A stretch of 64,000 nucleotides of DNA from Flavobacterium sp. M31R6 (GTDB lineage: Bacteria > Bacteroidota > Bacteroidia > Flavobacteriales > Flavobacteriaceae): assembly GCF_013284035.1 (NCBI RefSeq), contig NZ_CP054141.1, positions 1,860,001 to 1,924,000 of the forward strand, written 5' to 3'. Every line of letters begins with the position of its first letter. Within the stretch, counting starts at the first letter, position 1. Under the pieces are notes generated by a model. It was given only the letters and a program-made list of their open reading frames with translations, did not search any database and was not told the DNA's origin. The translations under genes and the position numbers were made by a program. This document shows positions 38,074-46,529 of the stretch, piece by piece.

Positions 38074-38898
38074 TTATTTCTTTTTTAAAGCTGTAATTCT
38101 TTGAATTTCTTTGACAACCAACGGAAAAGCGGGTTCGGTCATGTTATGTCCAAAACCTTGTAATTCATACAAAGTCGTTTGTTTGTGACCCGCAATTTTC
38201 ATCATTCGCATCATATAGGCGTTTTCTTCATAACGCCCCAACATTTCTTTTTCTCTATCACCCGTAATTAGCAATAAAGATGGTGCATCGGCGCGAACGT
38301 GATACAAGGGTGCAAACTCATCAACTATGGGTTGGGTGTCTGGAATGCCTCTTTCTTTTCGGATTTCAAAATGAGTTATGGTTTGAGCGCTCAACGGAAT
38401 CAATCCTGCGATGGAGTTGGCTTCTATTCCATCAGCTTTCAGCCATTTTTTGTCCAATCCCACCATTAGTGATAAGTACGCGCCAGCTGAATGTCCTGAA
38501 ACTATAATTAACGAATCATCTCCGCCATAAGTGGCAATATTCTTGAATGTCCAAGCTACGGCTGCTGCTGCATCTTCAATGCATTTTTGTGCTTTTACTT
38601 TTGGAGATAGTCTATAATTTACCGAAACCACACAAAATCCTTTGTCTTTAAGCCCTTCTGGAAGTTCTTTGCTACCTGAGGTTAAGCCGCCACCGTGAAA
38701 CCAAATTACAGTTGCAAATCCTTTGGTGCTTTTAGGATAATAGATGTCGATAACACAACGTTCTTTTATATAAGGGTCCGTGTTGGCTATGGCTTCGCTA
38801 TAATATGGGATGTTTGTGACTGTGGTATATTCTGTTTTTTGGGCAGAAAGTAATGTTAGGGAAAGTAGTAGAATCAGGGAAATAAAGAATCTTTTCAT
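38074..38898 (-). CDS. secreted carboxylesterase-like alpha/beta hydrolase
   Basis: Exported alpha/beta hydrolase of 274 residues. The signal peptide covers 1-19. The oxyanion motif HGGG is in VIWFHGGGLTSGS, the nucleophile elbow is SGHSAGAYLS, and the C-terminal His is in GFGHNMTEPAFP. This resembles BD-FAE/hormone-sensitive-lipase type esterases. It is the first gene of the operon that continues with the RBBP9-like hydrolase and sulfurtransferase. Confidence 0.88.
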   Translation of the reverse strand: MKRFFISLILLLSLTLLSAQKTEYTTVTNIPYYSEAIANTDPYIKERCVIDIYYPKSTKGFATVIWFHGGGLTSGSKELPEGLKDKGFCVVSVNYRLSPKVKAQKCIEDAAAAVAWTFKNIATYGGDDSLIIVSGHSAGAYLSLMVGLDKKWLKADGIEANSIAGLIPLSAQTITHFEIRKERGIPDTQPIVDEFAPLYHVRADAPSLLLITGDREKEMLGRYEENAYMMRMMKIAGHKQTTLYELQGFGHNMTEPAFPLVVKEIQRITALKKK

Positions 38899-38983
38899 TT
38901 TCGTTTTTTATTTTGAAAGCATAAAAATACAGAATTTTTAGACGTTGACTGCACTGGTTCTTATGAAAATATAAAGATGTAGA

Positions 38984-39056
38984 ATAGCCCTGATAGAAGC
39001 GGTATCCTTTTTCTTTTTTCTTTAAAAAGAAAAAGATATAGCGAATAGCAGGACTG
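38984..39056 (-). repeat. GGATACCGCTT intergenic element, copy C (reverse)
   Basis: Read on the minus strand: TCCTGCTATTCGCTATATC, an A/T hairpin, then GGATACCGCTTCTATCAGGG and CT. It lies between the esterase operon and the AOS-family gene. Confidence 0.75.
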
Positions 39057-39092
39057 AATAGGATAGATGCGAAAAATGTCTGCTCCAAAAAA

Positions 39093-39122
39093 AAATCCAT
39101 CAGCCTTTCGACCGATGGATTT
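39093..39122 (-). terminator. terminator of the AOS-family gene
   Basis: Stem AAATCCATC / GATGGATTT with a 12-base loop. On the minus strand it is followed by a T-run. Confidence 0.85.
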
Positions 39123-39148
39123 TTTATATTTAAATGAACTGCTAAAAA

Positions 39149-40411
39149 TTAAGCATCCAAATCTACTGTAGTTCTGCTGGCGATTTCTTTGTAAGTTCCG
39201 TTTACTAATTTCTCACGGATTGCTTCAAAAGCAGTAAGTGTTTCAGCAATATCTTCCAATGTGTGAGAAGCAGTAGGAATAACGCGCAATAAAATCATTC
39301 CTTTTGGTATAACTGGATAAATTACGATTGATAAGAAAATACCGTAATTTTCTCTTAAGTCATTTACCATCACCATCGCTTCCGGTACACTTCCTTCTAG
39401 ATAAACTGGGGTAACGCAAGTGTTTGTGTCACCAATATTAAATCCTTTGCTTCTCAAACCGTTTTGCAAAGTATTTACGTTTTCCCATAATTTGTTTTTC
39501 AAACCTGGGTTGTCACGCAACAATTGCAAACGTTTCAAAGAACCAATAGTTTGGATCATTGGCAATGCTTTGGCAAACATTTGAGAACGTAAGTTGTATT
39601 TTAAATAATCGATAATATCTTTATCTGCAGCCACAAAAGCACCAATGTTTGCCATTGATTTTGCAAACGTAGAGAAGTAAACATCAATTCCGTCTTGGCA
39701 ATTTTGCTCTTCACCAGCTCCGGCACCTGTTTCTCCAAGTGTACCAAAACCGTGCGCATCATCTACAAGTAAACGGAAATTGTATTTTTCTTTCATGGCT
39801 ACAATCTCTTTCAACTTTCCTTGTTGCCCGCGCATTCCAAAAACACCTTCGGTAATAAATAATATACCACCACCAGTTGTTTCGGCTAATTTTGTAGCAC
39901 GATCCAAGTTTTTCTCCATACTTTCGATGTCGTTGTGCTTGTACGTAAAACGTTTTCCGCTGTGTAAACGAACACCGTCAATAATACAGGCATGCGCATC
40001 TACATCATACACGATCACATCATTTCTAGTCACCAAAGCATCAATGATAGACACCATTCCTTGGTAACCAAAATTCAGCAAATAAGCTGATTCTTTCATT
40101 ACGAAAGCAGCCAATTCATTCTCTAATTGTTCGTGATATTTAGTGTGACCGCTCATCATACGCGCACCCATTGGGGCAGCGGCACCATATTCGATAGCTG
40201 CATCCGCATCTGCTTTACGCACTTCTGGATGGTTTGCAAGCCCTAAATAGTCATTCAAACTCCAGTTCAAAACCTCTTTTCCTTGAAATTTCATTCTCGG
40301 TCCTAAGTCTCCTTCTAATTTTGGGAATACAAAATAACCTTCTGCTTGCGATGCCCATTTTCCTAATGGACCTTTATTGTTTTGAATTCTTTCGAATAAA
40401 TCTTTTACCAT
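39149..40411 (-). CDS. alpha-oxoamine synthase family PLP enzyme (serine palmitoyltransferase-like)
   Basis: A 420-residue PLP-dependent acyltransferase of the family that includes KBL, BioF and serine palmitoyltransferase. Features: NWSLNDYLGLANHPEV, GARMMSGHTKYHEQLE, VDDAHGFGTLGETGAG and the PLP-lysine loop STFAKSMANIGAF. The family condenses an amino acid with an acyl thioester. In Flavobacterium, relatives make the base of sphingolipids or sulfonolipids (cysteate plus fatty acyl), so a membrane-lipid role is the best guess; KBL or BioF activity cannot be excluded. It is a single gene with its own promoter and terminator. Confidence 0.85.
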   Translation of the reverse strand: MVKDLFERIQNNKGPLGKWASQAEGYFVFPKLEGDLGPRMKFQGKEVLNWSLNDYLGLANHPEVRKADADAAIEYGAAAPMGARMMSGHTKYHEQLENELAAFVMKESAYLLNFGYQGMVSIIDALVTRNDVIVYDVDAHACIIDGVRLHSGKRFTYKHNDIESMEKNLDRATKLAETTGGGILFITEGVFGMRGQQGKLKEIVAMKEKYNFRLLVDDAHGFGTLGETGAGAGEEQNCQDGIDVYFSTFAKSMANIGAFVAADKDIIDYLKYNLRSQMFAKALPMIQTIGSLKRLQLLRDNPGLKNKLWENVNTLQNGLRSKGFNIGDTNTCVTPVYLEGSVPEAMVMVNDLRENYGIFLSIVIYPVIPKGMILLRVIPTASHTLEDIAETLTAFEAIREKLVNGTYKEIASRTTVDLDA

Positions 40412-40449
40412 AATATATAATATGTACTACTATTAATTTTAAGAAGTCG

Positions 40450-40457
40450 CAAAAATA
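40450..40457 (-). promoter_or_regulatory. -7 element of the AOS-family gene
   Basis: The minus-strand sequence TATTTTTG fits TAnnTTTG, 39 bases upstream of the ATG. Confidence 0.5.
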
Positions 40458-40556
40458 ATTATTTATAATGTATTAGCACCTTGAAAGTATATTTATTTTT
40501 CTAAAACCAATCCATTATAAATAGTAATATCGTCATCCTGAGCCAAGTCGGATGGA

Positions 40557-40703
40557 GGAGCTATATCCTGCTGTCCATTGCAAGCTCTCCGTCATAAACC
40601 ATTTTTTCCATTGGGCTGGCAGGAGCTTCCGTTGGTCGCTCTGTCAGCCCAGGAAAAAATAGGTTTATTCCATCGAGGCTTTCCATTTCCATCAGGGCTA
40701 ATG
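40557..40703 (+). repeat. GGATACCGCTT-type element, copy D, with long internal hairpin
   Basis: It starts GGAGCTATATCCTGCTGTCC, matching copy B, and ends CATTTCCATCAGGGCT, a diverged form of the common end block. Between them, about 40593-40672 folds as a long imperfect hairpin: TAAACCATTTTTTCC...GGGCTGGCAG pairs with CTGTCAGCCC...GGAAAAAATAGGTTTA. It fills most of the 440-base gap before the NYN gene; no ORF is present there. Confidence 0.7.
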
Positions 40704-40851
40704 CGGTAATCAAGAACTTTTTTCAATAAAAAACGTATATTTGAATCAGGTTCGACAACAATGGCAATGAAAATTTCAATTGCAAAATAAAAATTAAAAT
40801 CAATAATTCAACAATCTGGAATCTAATAATCTACAATCTAAAATAGAAAAG

Positions 40852-41658
40852 ATGTCTCAAAATGCAAAAGAACTAAAACTCGCCGTACTTATTGATGCCG
40901 ACAATGTTCCCTACAGCAATGTAAAAGGAATGATGGAGGAAATCGCCAAATACGGTACTCCAACTACCAAACGCATTTATGCCGATTGGACCAAACCAAA
41001 TGCCAACGGCTGGAAATCGGTCTTGTTGGAACACGCCATTACGCCCATTCAGCAATATAGTTACACTGTTGGGAAAAATTCTTCTGATTCGGCTTTGATT
41101 ATAGATGCGATGGATTTGCTGTATTCTGATAAAGTGGATGGTTTTTGTATTGTTTCCAGTGACAGCGATTTTACCAGACTCGCTATTCGATTGCGAGAAT
41201 CGGGAATGAAAGTTATTGGTATGGGCGAGAAAAAAACACCGAATCCATTTATTGTTTCCTGCGACCGATTCATTTTCATTGAGGTCTTGGAAGGAGCCAT
41301 CAAAAAGAAAAAACCAAAAACAGCTGCAACAGTTCCTTCCGCAGATCTTAAAGATGCTAAAGACACCAAAGACACCAAGAAAATTCCCGAAAAAGAAACT
41401 GCCATAAAAATTGATAATAAAACCATAGAATTGATAGAAGACACAATCGATGCCATTGGAGATGATGACGGTTGGGCTTTCTTGGGCGATGTGGGAAATC
41501 TCATTGTGAAGAAAAAGCCAGAGTTTGACCCTAGAAGCTACGGTTTTTCTAAATTGACTCCCATGCTCAAATCCCTAACCGATATTCTGGAAATAGACGA
41601 AAGAGATTCGGATAAAAAAGGAATCAAACATGTTTACGTTAGATTGCGTTATACTTAA
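40852..41658 (+). CDS. NYN domain / OST-HTH (LOTUS) protein
   Basis: A 268-residue predicted RNA-processing protein. The N-terminal NYN (PIN-like, LabA/MARF1-type) nuclease domain (about 8-150) shows acidic residues in VLIDADNVPYSN, SDSALIIDAMDLLY and IVSSDSDFTRLAIRL. A charged linker (about 155-200) leads to a C-terminal OST-HTH/LOTUS winged helix (about 203-268). The family is predicted to cleave RNA with the LOTUS domain binding RNA; targets are unknown. Confidence 0.9.
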   Translation: MSQNAKELKLAVLIDADNVPYSNVKGMMEEIAKYGTPTTKRIYADWTKPNANGWKSVLLEHAITPIQQYSYTVGKNSSDSALIIDAMDLLYSDKVDGFCIVSSDSDFTRLAIRLRESGMKVIGMGEKKTPNPFIVSCDRFIFIEVLEGAIKKKKPKTAATVPSADLKDAKDTKDTKKIPEKETAIKIDNKTIELIEDTIDAIGDDDGWAFLGDVGNLIVKKKPEFDPRSYGFSKLTPMLKSLTDILEIDERDSDKKGIKHVYVRLRYT

Positions 41659-41676
41659 AAAAAAAACACAAAAAAA

Positions 41677-41698
41677 GGAGGGCTTTTCATTGCCCTCC
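41677..41698 (+). terminator. hairpin after the NYN gene
   Basis: Stem GGAGGGC / GCCCTCC with an 8-base loop, 18 bases after the stop. The A-run is on the 5' side and only a weak T-run follows, so it is a likely but imperfect terminator. Confidence 0.6.
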
Positions 41699-42021
41699 CA
41701 ACTTTGTAAGTTCTGATTTATCATTATCTAACTTATACTTAAATTCGGTATAGCTGACTATTGAGATACTTTTTCTAATATTGAATATTTGTGATATTAT
41801 ATGCTCAAGTAATTAATCAGAACCACGTTCAAATGTACGATAGTTTTACATTTAATGTATTGAAAAATAGAGTTTTAACTATTTTTTTAACATACTGTTT
41901 TTTGCCAATAAAATAATTGTTTGTTCATTTTAAGAATTAGAATGTTATTACTAAATCTGTTGTTTCTTTGAGTGCAGTAAACTGATATATTTGTATTCTT
42001 AATAATATTAAATACCAACAA
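41699..42021. other. gene-free AT-rich interval before the ITPase gene
   Basis: No ORF, RNA or repeat is supported, apart from the ITPase promoter element TATATTTG at 41986-41993. Confidence 0.5.
41986..41993 (+). promoter_or_regulatory. -7 element of the ITPase gene
   Basis: TATATTTG matches TAnnTTTG, 29 bases upstream of the ATG at 42022. Confidence 0.55.
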
Positions 42022-42603
42022 ATGAAAATCGTTTTTGCTACCAACAATGCCAATAAAATTCACGAAATACAAAGTATGCTTCCTGAAAGTATTCAAATTA
42101 TTAGCCTAGAAAGTATAGGTTGTCACGAAGATATTCCAGAAACTGCCGATACAATAGAAGAGAATGCCATCATGAAAGCGAATTATGTAACCGAAAAATA
42201 CGGTTATGATTGCTTTGCTGATGACACTGGACTTGAAGTTGATTCTTTGAATGGAGAACCCGGCGTTTATTCGGCACGTTATGCTGGAGAGCAACGTTCT
42301 TCAGAAGATAATATGGATAAATTGCTTTTGAATTTAGAAAATTCAACGAATAGGGATGCCCAATTTAAAACCGTAATAACCTTAAATCTAAAAGGGAAGC
42401 AGTATCTTTTTACAGGAATTGCTCGTGGTGAAATCACTTTAGAAAAAAATGGGAATCAGGGCTTTGGTTACGACCCAATTTTTAGACCTGAAGGATATCA
42501 AGAAACGTTTGCCCAGCTTTCATTGGAAACCAAAAACGCCATAAGTCACAGAGGAAAAGCCACTCGAGAGCTTATTGCATTTTTAAATCAGAATCCAGTG
42601 TAA
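42022..42603 (+). CDS. rdgB: XTP/dITP diphosphatase (RdgB/HAM1)
   Basis: House-cleaning pyrophosphatase that removes dITP, XTP and ITP from the nucleotide pool. It has 193 residues. Motifs: FATNNANKIHEIQSML (substrate loop), ADDTGLEVDSLNGEPGVYSA with the catalytic acidic residues, GFGYDPIF and SHRGKAT. It is a single gene, and a CATATAAG-type repeat begins 25 bases after the stop. Confidence 0.96.
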   Translation: MKIVFATNNANKIHEIQSMLPESIQIISLESIGCHEDIPETADTIEENAIMKANYVTEKYGYDCFADDTGLEVDSLNGEPGVYSARYAGEQRSSEDNMDKLLLNLENSTNRDAQFKTVITLNLKGKQYLFTGIARGEITLEKNGNQGFGYDPIFRPEGYQETFAQLSLETKNAISHRGKATRELIAFLNQNPV

Positions 42604-42628
42604 AAAGTGTTTTGTTAAACAAATTATT

Positions 42629-42786
42629 AAACATATAAGTCATATAAGTTTTTTAGTTGAAACAAAATTAAGTTAGTAAAATCAATAGTTCATTCAAGCA
42701 AAGAATTTAGCTGGCTAAAAATATTTTTAACTTATATGTTCTTTTTAATCACTAATTTATTTTTTTAAAAACTTATATGGTAAAAT
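42629..42786. repeat. CATATAAG-type intergenic element, left copy
   Basis: It begins AAACATATAAGTCATATAAG followed by TTTTTT, identical over 26 bases to the element at 47817. On the right side are two imperfect complements, CTTATATGTT (42731-42740) and CTTATATGG (42772-42780). It carries no ORF and looks like a non-coding, REP/MITE-like hairpin element. Confidence 0.65.
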
Positions 42787-42894
42787 TAAATGCTAGTTAT
42801 TTTAGATCATAGAGAAATTTTTAACCAAATGATAGTTACAATAAAATATAGTACATTTGAAATGCGTTATAGCTTTTCACTCAAATAATTCAGT

Positions 42895-43845
42895 ATGTTC
42901 AAAATCAAAACCATAATTTTTGCTTCCCTTTTTTTAATACCAACAGTTCATTACGGGCAACACACAGATGAAATTAACTCGAACAGACCTGGCGAATCCA
43001 TGTCGGCTTTTGCTGTAGGCAAAACAGTTCTTCAAGTAGAAACAGGTGTGTTTGGTATTAAAGAAAGTCATAGTTTGTTGAATTATGACGCCAATGGTTT
43101 TGGTCTTGATTTGGAAGTGAGATATGGTGCATTTCTGGAGAATTTAGAGTTCATTGCAGACGTTCAATATGTGTATGAAACATTTAATTATCCGATGCAG
43201 GTTGATGACAGAGCCGATTTTAAGCAATCTGTTTTGGGAGCCAAATATTTGATTTATGATCCGAATAAGGGATATAAAAAAGAAGTTAATTTGTACAGCT
43301 GGAAAGCGAATCACAAATTCAACTGGCATCAAGTAATTCCTGCTGTTGCGGTTTTTGCCGGAGCCAATTTTACAGGAGCGGATAATCCTTTTTATTTTTC
43401 CCCAGAATCGGCAATCTCTCCAAAAGTAGCTATCATTTTGCAAAATCATTTAGGTGATGGTTCTTGGGTTTTTGTAACCAATATCATTTCCAATTACATG
43501 ACGACAGATTATCCTAGTTTGAGTTACATTTTAACTTTGACGAAAGGAATTAATAAAAATTGGTCCGCTTTTGTTGAAAACCAAGGTATAAAAAGCGATT
43601 TTTATAGTGATGCCATCGTTCGAGGTGGAGCTGCTTATTTGATTAATAGAAACATGCAGGTTGATGCTTCGATAAGTACTAATTTTAAGGATACGCCTTC
43701 AGTTCTTTATGGAGGTGTTGGAATATCATGGCGTTATGATGGTCGATACAAGGAAGTTCATCTTTTAACAAAAGAAGAAGAAGCTGCTGAAAAAATGGCC
43801 AAAAAAACCAAAACCCAAAAAGGGTTTAAAAAAACGAAGAAGTAA
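42895..43845 (+). CDS. outer-membrane beta-barrel protein, MetA-pathway (Phenol_MetA_deg)-like
   Basis: A 316-residue exported protein with a signal peptide 1-21 ending HYGQ. The mature start INSNRPGESMSAFAVGKTVLQVETG is typical of the Bacteroidota outer-membrane family usually labelled transporter/Phenol_MetA_deg. Alternating hydrophobic strands run through about 290, and the barrel is followed by a very Lys-rich tail (KKTKTQKGFKKTKK) that is unusual for a barrel protein. The ligand is unknown. Confidence 0.75.
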   Translation: MFKIKTIIFASLFLIPTVHYGQHTDEINSNRPGESMSAFAVGKTVLQVETGVFGIKESHSLLNYDANGFGLDLEVRYGAFLENLEFIADVQYVYETFNYPMQVDDRADFKQSVLGAKYLIYDPNKGYKKEVNLYSWKANHKFNWHQVIPAVAVFAGANFTGADNPFYFSPESAISPKVAIILQNHLGDGSWVFVTNIISNYMTTDYPSLSYILTLTKGINKNWSAFVENQGIKSDFYSDAIVRGGAAYLINRNMQVDASISTNFKDTPSVLYGGVGISWRYDGRYKEVHLLTKEEEAAEKMAKKTKTQKGFKKTKK

Positions 43846-43952
43846 TATATCGATACCCTATAAATAAAAACGGTTAGCATATACGAGGTCAAAAACAATA
43901 AGTACTCTTATAAAATTAATTATTGAAATCTTGAATAGGTAGAAAATTTTCT

Positions 43953-43960
43953 TACATTTG
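43953..43960 (+). promoter_or_regulatory. -7 element of lipoprotein A gene
   Basis: TACATTTG fits TAnnTTTG, about 48 bases before the ATG at 44009. The same octamer precedes the protease at 44704. The surrounding AAAAACAATnnnTACTCTTA block (from about 43893) also recurs from about 44643. Confidence 0.6.
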
Positions 43961-44008
43961 ATCTTGCATAAAAAAAGTGTACTAATTTATTTCCAGCTAC
44001 TTACTATC

Positions 44009-44509
44009 ATGAAAAAACTTTTCATAGCCCTATTAACAATTATGTGCTTATCATGTAGTGAGAACATTATCGATAAACCAATAACTGGTTTTAACCTTTT
44101 GGCCAATATTGATATATATCTTAAAAATAATTCTGGCGAAAATATTTTAGGCTCTGATAAATATCCAGAAAATAGTATTCGCGTAAGATATCTCGTAGGA
44201 GGAAAAGACCTTGGTTATGGTTATAATACCCCTGGTGCAATTTTAGACAACCCTGGAGGTTTTTTTCTTGGAATACTCTCTGCAAATGAAACAGGAAAAG
44301 GTATGCGTGTCTTTTTAAATTCTGATTCTTCCGAAGAATATCCAATTACCTATATTCATTGGAATTCTACCGAAACTGACACTATCAAAACAAAATACAG
44401 AAGAACGAGTAATTCAATAGTACTAGAAAAACTTTGGTTAAATGATGTCTTAGTTTGGCGAGTTGAAGTCGAAGGACAAACGGGCAGTACTATTACAATA
44501 GTCAAATAA
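44009..44509 (+). CDS. small lipoprotein A, paralogue beside the C10 protease
   Basis: A 166-residue lipoprotein. The start is the ATG at 44009; the 17 upstream codons open only at a TTG and overlap the promoter. The signal peptide KKLFIALLTIMCLSC puts the lipidated Cys at 16. The mature part is a compact, beta-rich domain of about 150 residues with SDKYPENSIRVRYLVGGKD, GYGYNTPGAILDNPGGFF, EEYPITYIHWN and DTIKTKYRRT. It is closely similar to lipoprotein B at 46032. I know no proven function; its place beside a C10 protease suggests an inhibitor or partner. Confidence 0.8.
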   Translation: MKKLFIALLTIMCLSCSENIIDKPITGFNLLANIDIYLKNNSGENILGSDKYPENSIRVRYLVGGKDLGYGYNTPGAILDNPGGFFLGILSANETGKGMRVFLNSDSSEEYPITYIHWNSTETDTIKTKYRRTSNSIVLEKLWLNDVLVWRVEVEGQTGSTITIVK

Positions 44510-44531
44510 AAAAGTATTTTTTTAAAACTCT

Positions 44532-44555
44532 AAAAGCCCATTAATTTGGGCTTTT
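44532..44555 (+). terminator. terminator of lipoprotein A gene
   Basis: Stem AAAAGCCCA / TGGGCTTTT followed by a T-run. It is nearly identical, including the loop, to the terminator of lipoprotein B at 46530. Confidence 0.88.
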
Positions 44556-44703
44556 TTGTGCAATAGAGGTAATATTCGTGATATATCTTAAACCTAAATG
44601 TTTTTCTGATAATTGGCACACAAGAAGACAAGACCAATAATAAAAACAATCATTACTCTTATAAATTTAATTACTAAAAACGTGTATAACTAAAAAAAAA
44701 TCT

Positions 44704-44711
44704 TACATTTG
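44704..44711 (+). promoter_or_regulatory. -7 element of the C10 protease-lipoprotein B operon
   Basis: TACATTTG is preceded from about 44643 by a diverged copy of the block found upstream of lipoprotein A. It lies about 100 bases before the protease start. Confidence 0.6.
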
Positions 44712-44774
44712 TTTTTTATAAACGACTGTTATTTAATTTATTACTAACTTTTGATGATTAGAATCGAAAAATGA

Positions 44775-44796
44775 CCAAACCAAACCAAACCAAACC
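44775..44796 (+). repeat. (CCAAA)4 pentanucleotide repeat before the C10 protease
   Basis: Four CCAAA units plus CC follow an ATG at 44771 (ATGA then the repeat). The present length leaves that ATG out of frame with the protease by one base. One extra unit, or two fewer, would put it in frame with no stop before residue 1 of the protease ORF. Confidence 0.85.
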
Positions 44797-44813
44797 TTAA
44801 TTTTTATGGAATT

Positions 44814-46019
44814 TTGACCAAGTCACTATTCTTATTTTTCTTAAGTTTTATTTTACTAATTTCTTGCGACAAACAAGAGGATGAGAGTGTACTCCAGCCC
44901 AATTCAAGTACTGTAAATCAAAAGATTGTAAATGAAATAGCCCAGTCTTTTTTCAAAAAAGAAAATACAACTGCTAAAGGAGTAAATAATAACAAAACTA
45001 TTGAGAATATCATTATACATAAAACTGCCAAAAATGAAAATGCATTTTATGTAATTAACTACAAAGAAGGCGGATTTCTCATTATATCTGCTGACAACAG
45101 GATAAGCCCAATTTTAGCCTTTTCTGATACTGGAAGTTTTTCTTCGATTCCAACAGAAATCATTCCTCCGGTACAATACTGGATGAAAGGAGAAAAAGAA
45201 CAAGTGCAAAATGTCATTGACCATCAACTTACTCAAAGCAAAGAAGTAAAGCAGGAATGGAAAGTATTAGCAGATAATAACTCTTTAGTAAAATCTACAA
45301 GCTCGACGAGCAGAATAGAACCAGATCCTATTAATTATTGCCCAGATGCTACTGTTCAAAAAGGGCCTTTTCTAACCACTATTTGGGGACAAGGTAATGG
45401 GTATAACAATTTATTAGATACTAATTGTAGTTACACTGATTATTTCGGATACAAAGCCCCTACTGGTTGTGTAGCAACTGCAATAGCACAGGTGATGCGT
45501 TATTTTCACAAAGCCAATACCTACAATTGGGCAAATATGCCAAATTATGGAAGATACGCTAACGGCACCTCTGACACGCAACAATTAATGAAGGATATAG
45601 GTTTTTGGGTAAAAATGAGATATTATTGTGATACATCATGGGCTTATTCTGAAGATATAGTGCCAACACTTATTTATCACTTTGGATATTCTAATGCAAA
45701 CTTTGCTGATTTCAATCTGAATACCGTTGTGCAAAATTTAAATTCCAACAAACCTGTCATTTTATCAGGAGGAACAAATTCTGGAGGAAGTTACACGAAT
45801 GGTCACGCTTGGGTTTGCGATGGATATACACAATCTACTTTTTATTCCAGAGATGATTATGGCAATTGTACAGGGCAAGCAGTTACTTATTCCCCTCTTT
45901 TACACATGAACTGGGGTTGGGATAATGACTATAACGCTTATTACAGTGTTTCACACTTCAATACAGGTACAAGTAGTTACAATTACAAAAACACAATGGT
46001 ATATAATATAACCCCTTAA
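44814..46019 (+). CDS. secreted C10 (streptopain/SpeB-type) cysteine protease, lipoprotein
   Basis: A 401-residue papain-fold protease with its propeptide. The signal ends in a lipobox LLISC with Cys18, followed by the acidic DKQEDES, which resembles the surface-export signal of Flavobacteriia lipoproteins. The Spi-like propeptide spans about 25-165. The catalytic domain (about 170-401) has the nucleophile Cys219 in PTGCVATAIAQVMRYF, His331 in NGHAWVCDGY, and the Trp-rich NWGWDNDYNAYY. The start is unusual: TTG at 44814. The ATG at 44806 is out of frame and hits TGA after three codons. Lipoprotein B follows after 12 bases. It may be phase-variable or contain an indel near the start. Confidence 0.9.
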   Translation: MTKSLFLFFLSFILLISCDKQEDESVLQPNSSTVNQKIVNEIAQSFFKKENTTAKGVNNNKTIENIIIHKTAKNENAFYVINYKEGGFLIISADNRISPILAFSDTGSFSSIPTEIIPPVQYWMKGEKEQVQNVIDHQLTQSKEVKQEWKVLADNNSLVKSTSSTSRIEPDPINYCPDATVQKGPFLTTIWGQGNGYNNLLDTNCSYTDYFGYKAPTGCVATAIAQVMRYFHKANTYNWANMPNYGRYANGTSDTQQLMKDIGFWVKMRYYCDTSWAYSEDIVPTLIYHFGYSNANFADFNLNTVVQNLNSNKPVILSGGTNSGGSYTNGHAWVCDGYTQSTFYSRDDYGNCTGQAVTYSPLLHMNWGWDNDYNAYYSVSHFNTGTSSYNYKNTMVYNITP

Positions 46020-46031
46020 AATTTTATTGAC

Positions 46032-46511
46032 ATGAAAAAATTATTTATAATTTTGGTAATAATTATGTGTATTTCGTGTAGCGATAATGACACAACCCCA
46101 AAACAAGGAACTGTTATTGGAGCTTCCATGGATGTTTTATTAAAAAATAGAGAAGGGATTAATATTTTTGACACTGATAAATATCCAGAAAATAGCATTA
46201 GCATAAGATACTTAATAGGAGGAAAAGAGTTTGGTTATGGTTATGATACTCCTGGTGCTGTTTTAGACAACCCTAAAGGTTTTTTTATTGTAAATTTTGC
46301 TGAAATAGGTAAAGGAATGAGTGTGTTTTTAAATCATGATTCTTCAGAAGAATACCCTATAACCTACATTTATTGGAACGCTACAGACGTTGATACGATT
46401 AAGACGCAATATAGAAGAACCGAAAATTCTATAATTCTAGAAAAAGCTTGGTTGTTTAAAAATGGTGATTGGGAAGTAACAGCACCCCCATACATAACAA
46501 TAGTAAAATAA
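46032..46511 (+). CDS. small lipoprotein B, paralogue of lipoprotein A
   Basis: A 159-residue lipoprotein with the signal KKLFIILVIIMCISC and lipidated Cys16 followed by SDND. The mature domain aligns along its whole length with lipoprotein A: TDKYPENSISIRYLIGGKE, GYGYDTPGAVLDNPKGFF, SSEEYPITYIYWN, DTIKTQYRRTENSI and a shared end TIVK. It is the second gene of the protease operon (12-base gap). By analogy with C10 protease-inhibitor pairs reported in streptococci and Bacteroides, it may restrain or tether the protease; this is inference. Confidence 0.8.
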   Translation: MKKLFIILVIIMCISCSDNDTTPKQGTVIGASMDVLLKNREGINIFDTDKYPENSISIRYLIGGKEFGYGYDTPGAVLDNPKGFFIVNFAEIGKGMSVFLNHDSSEEYPITYIYWNATDVDTIKTQYRRTENSIILEKAWLFKNGDWEVTAPPYITIVK

Positions 46512-46529
46512 ATTTCCTTAATATATTTT

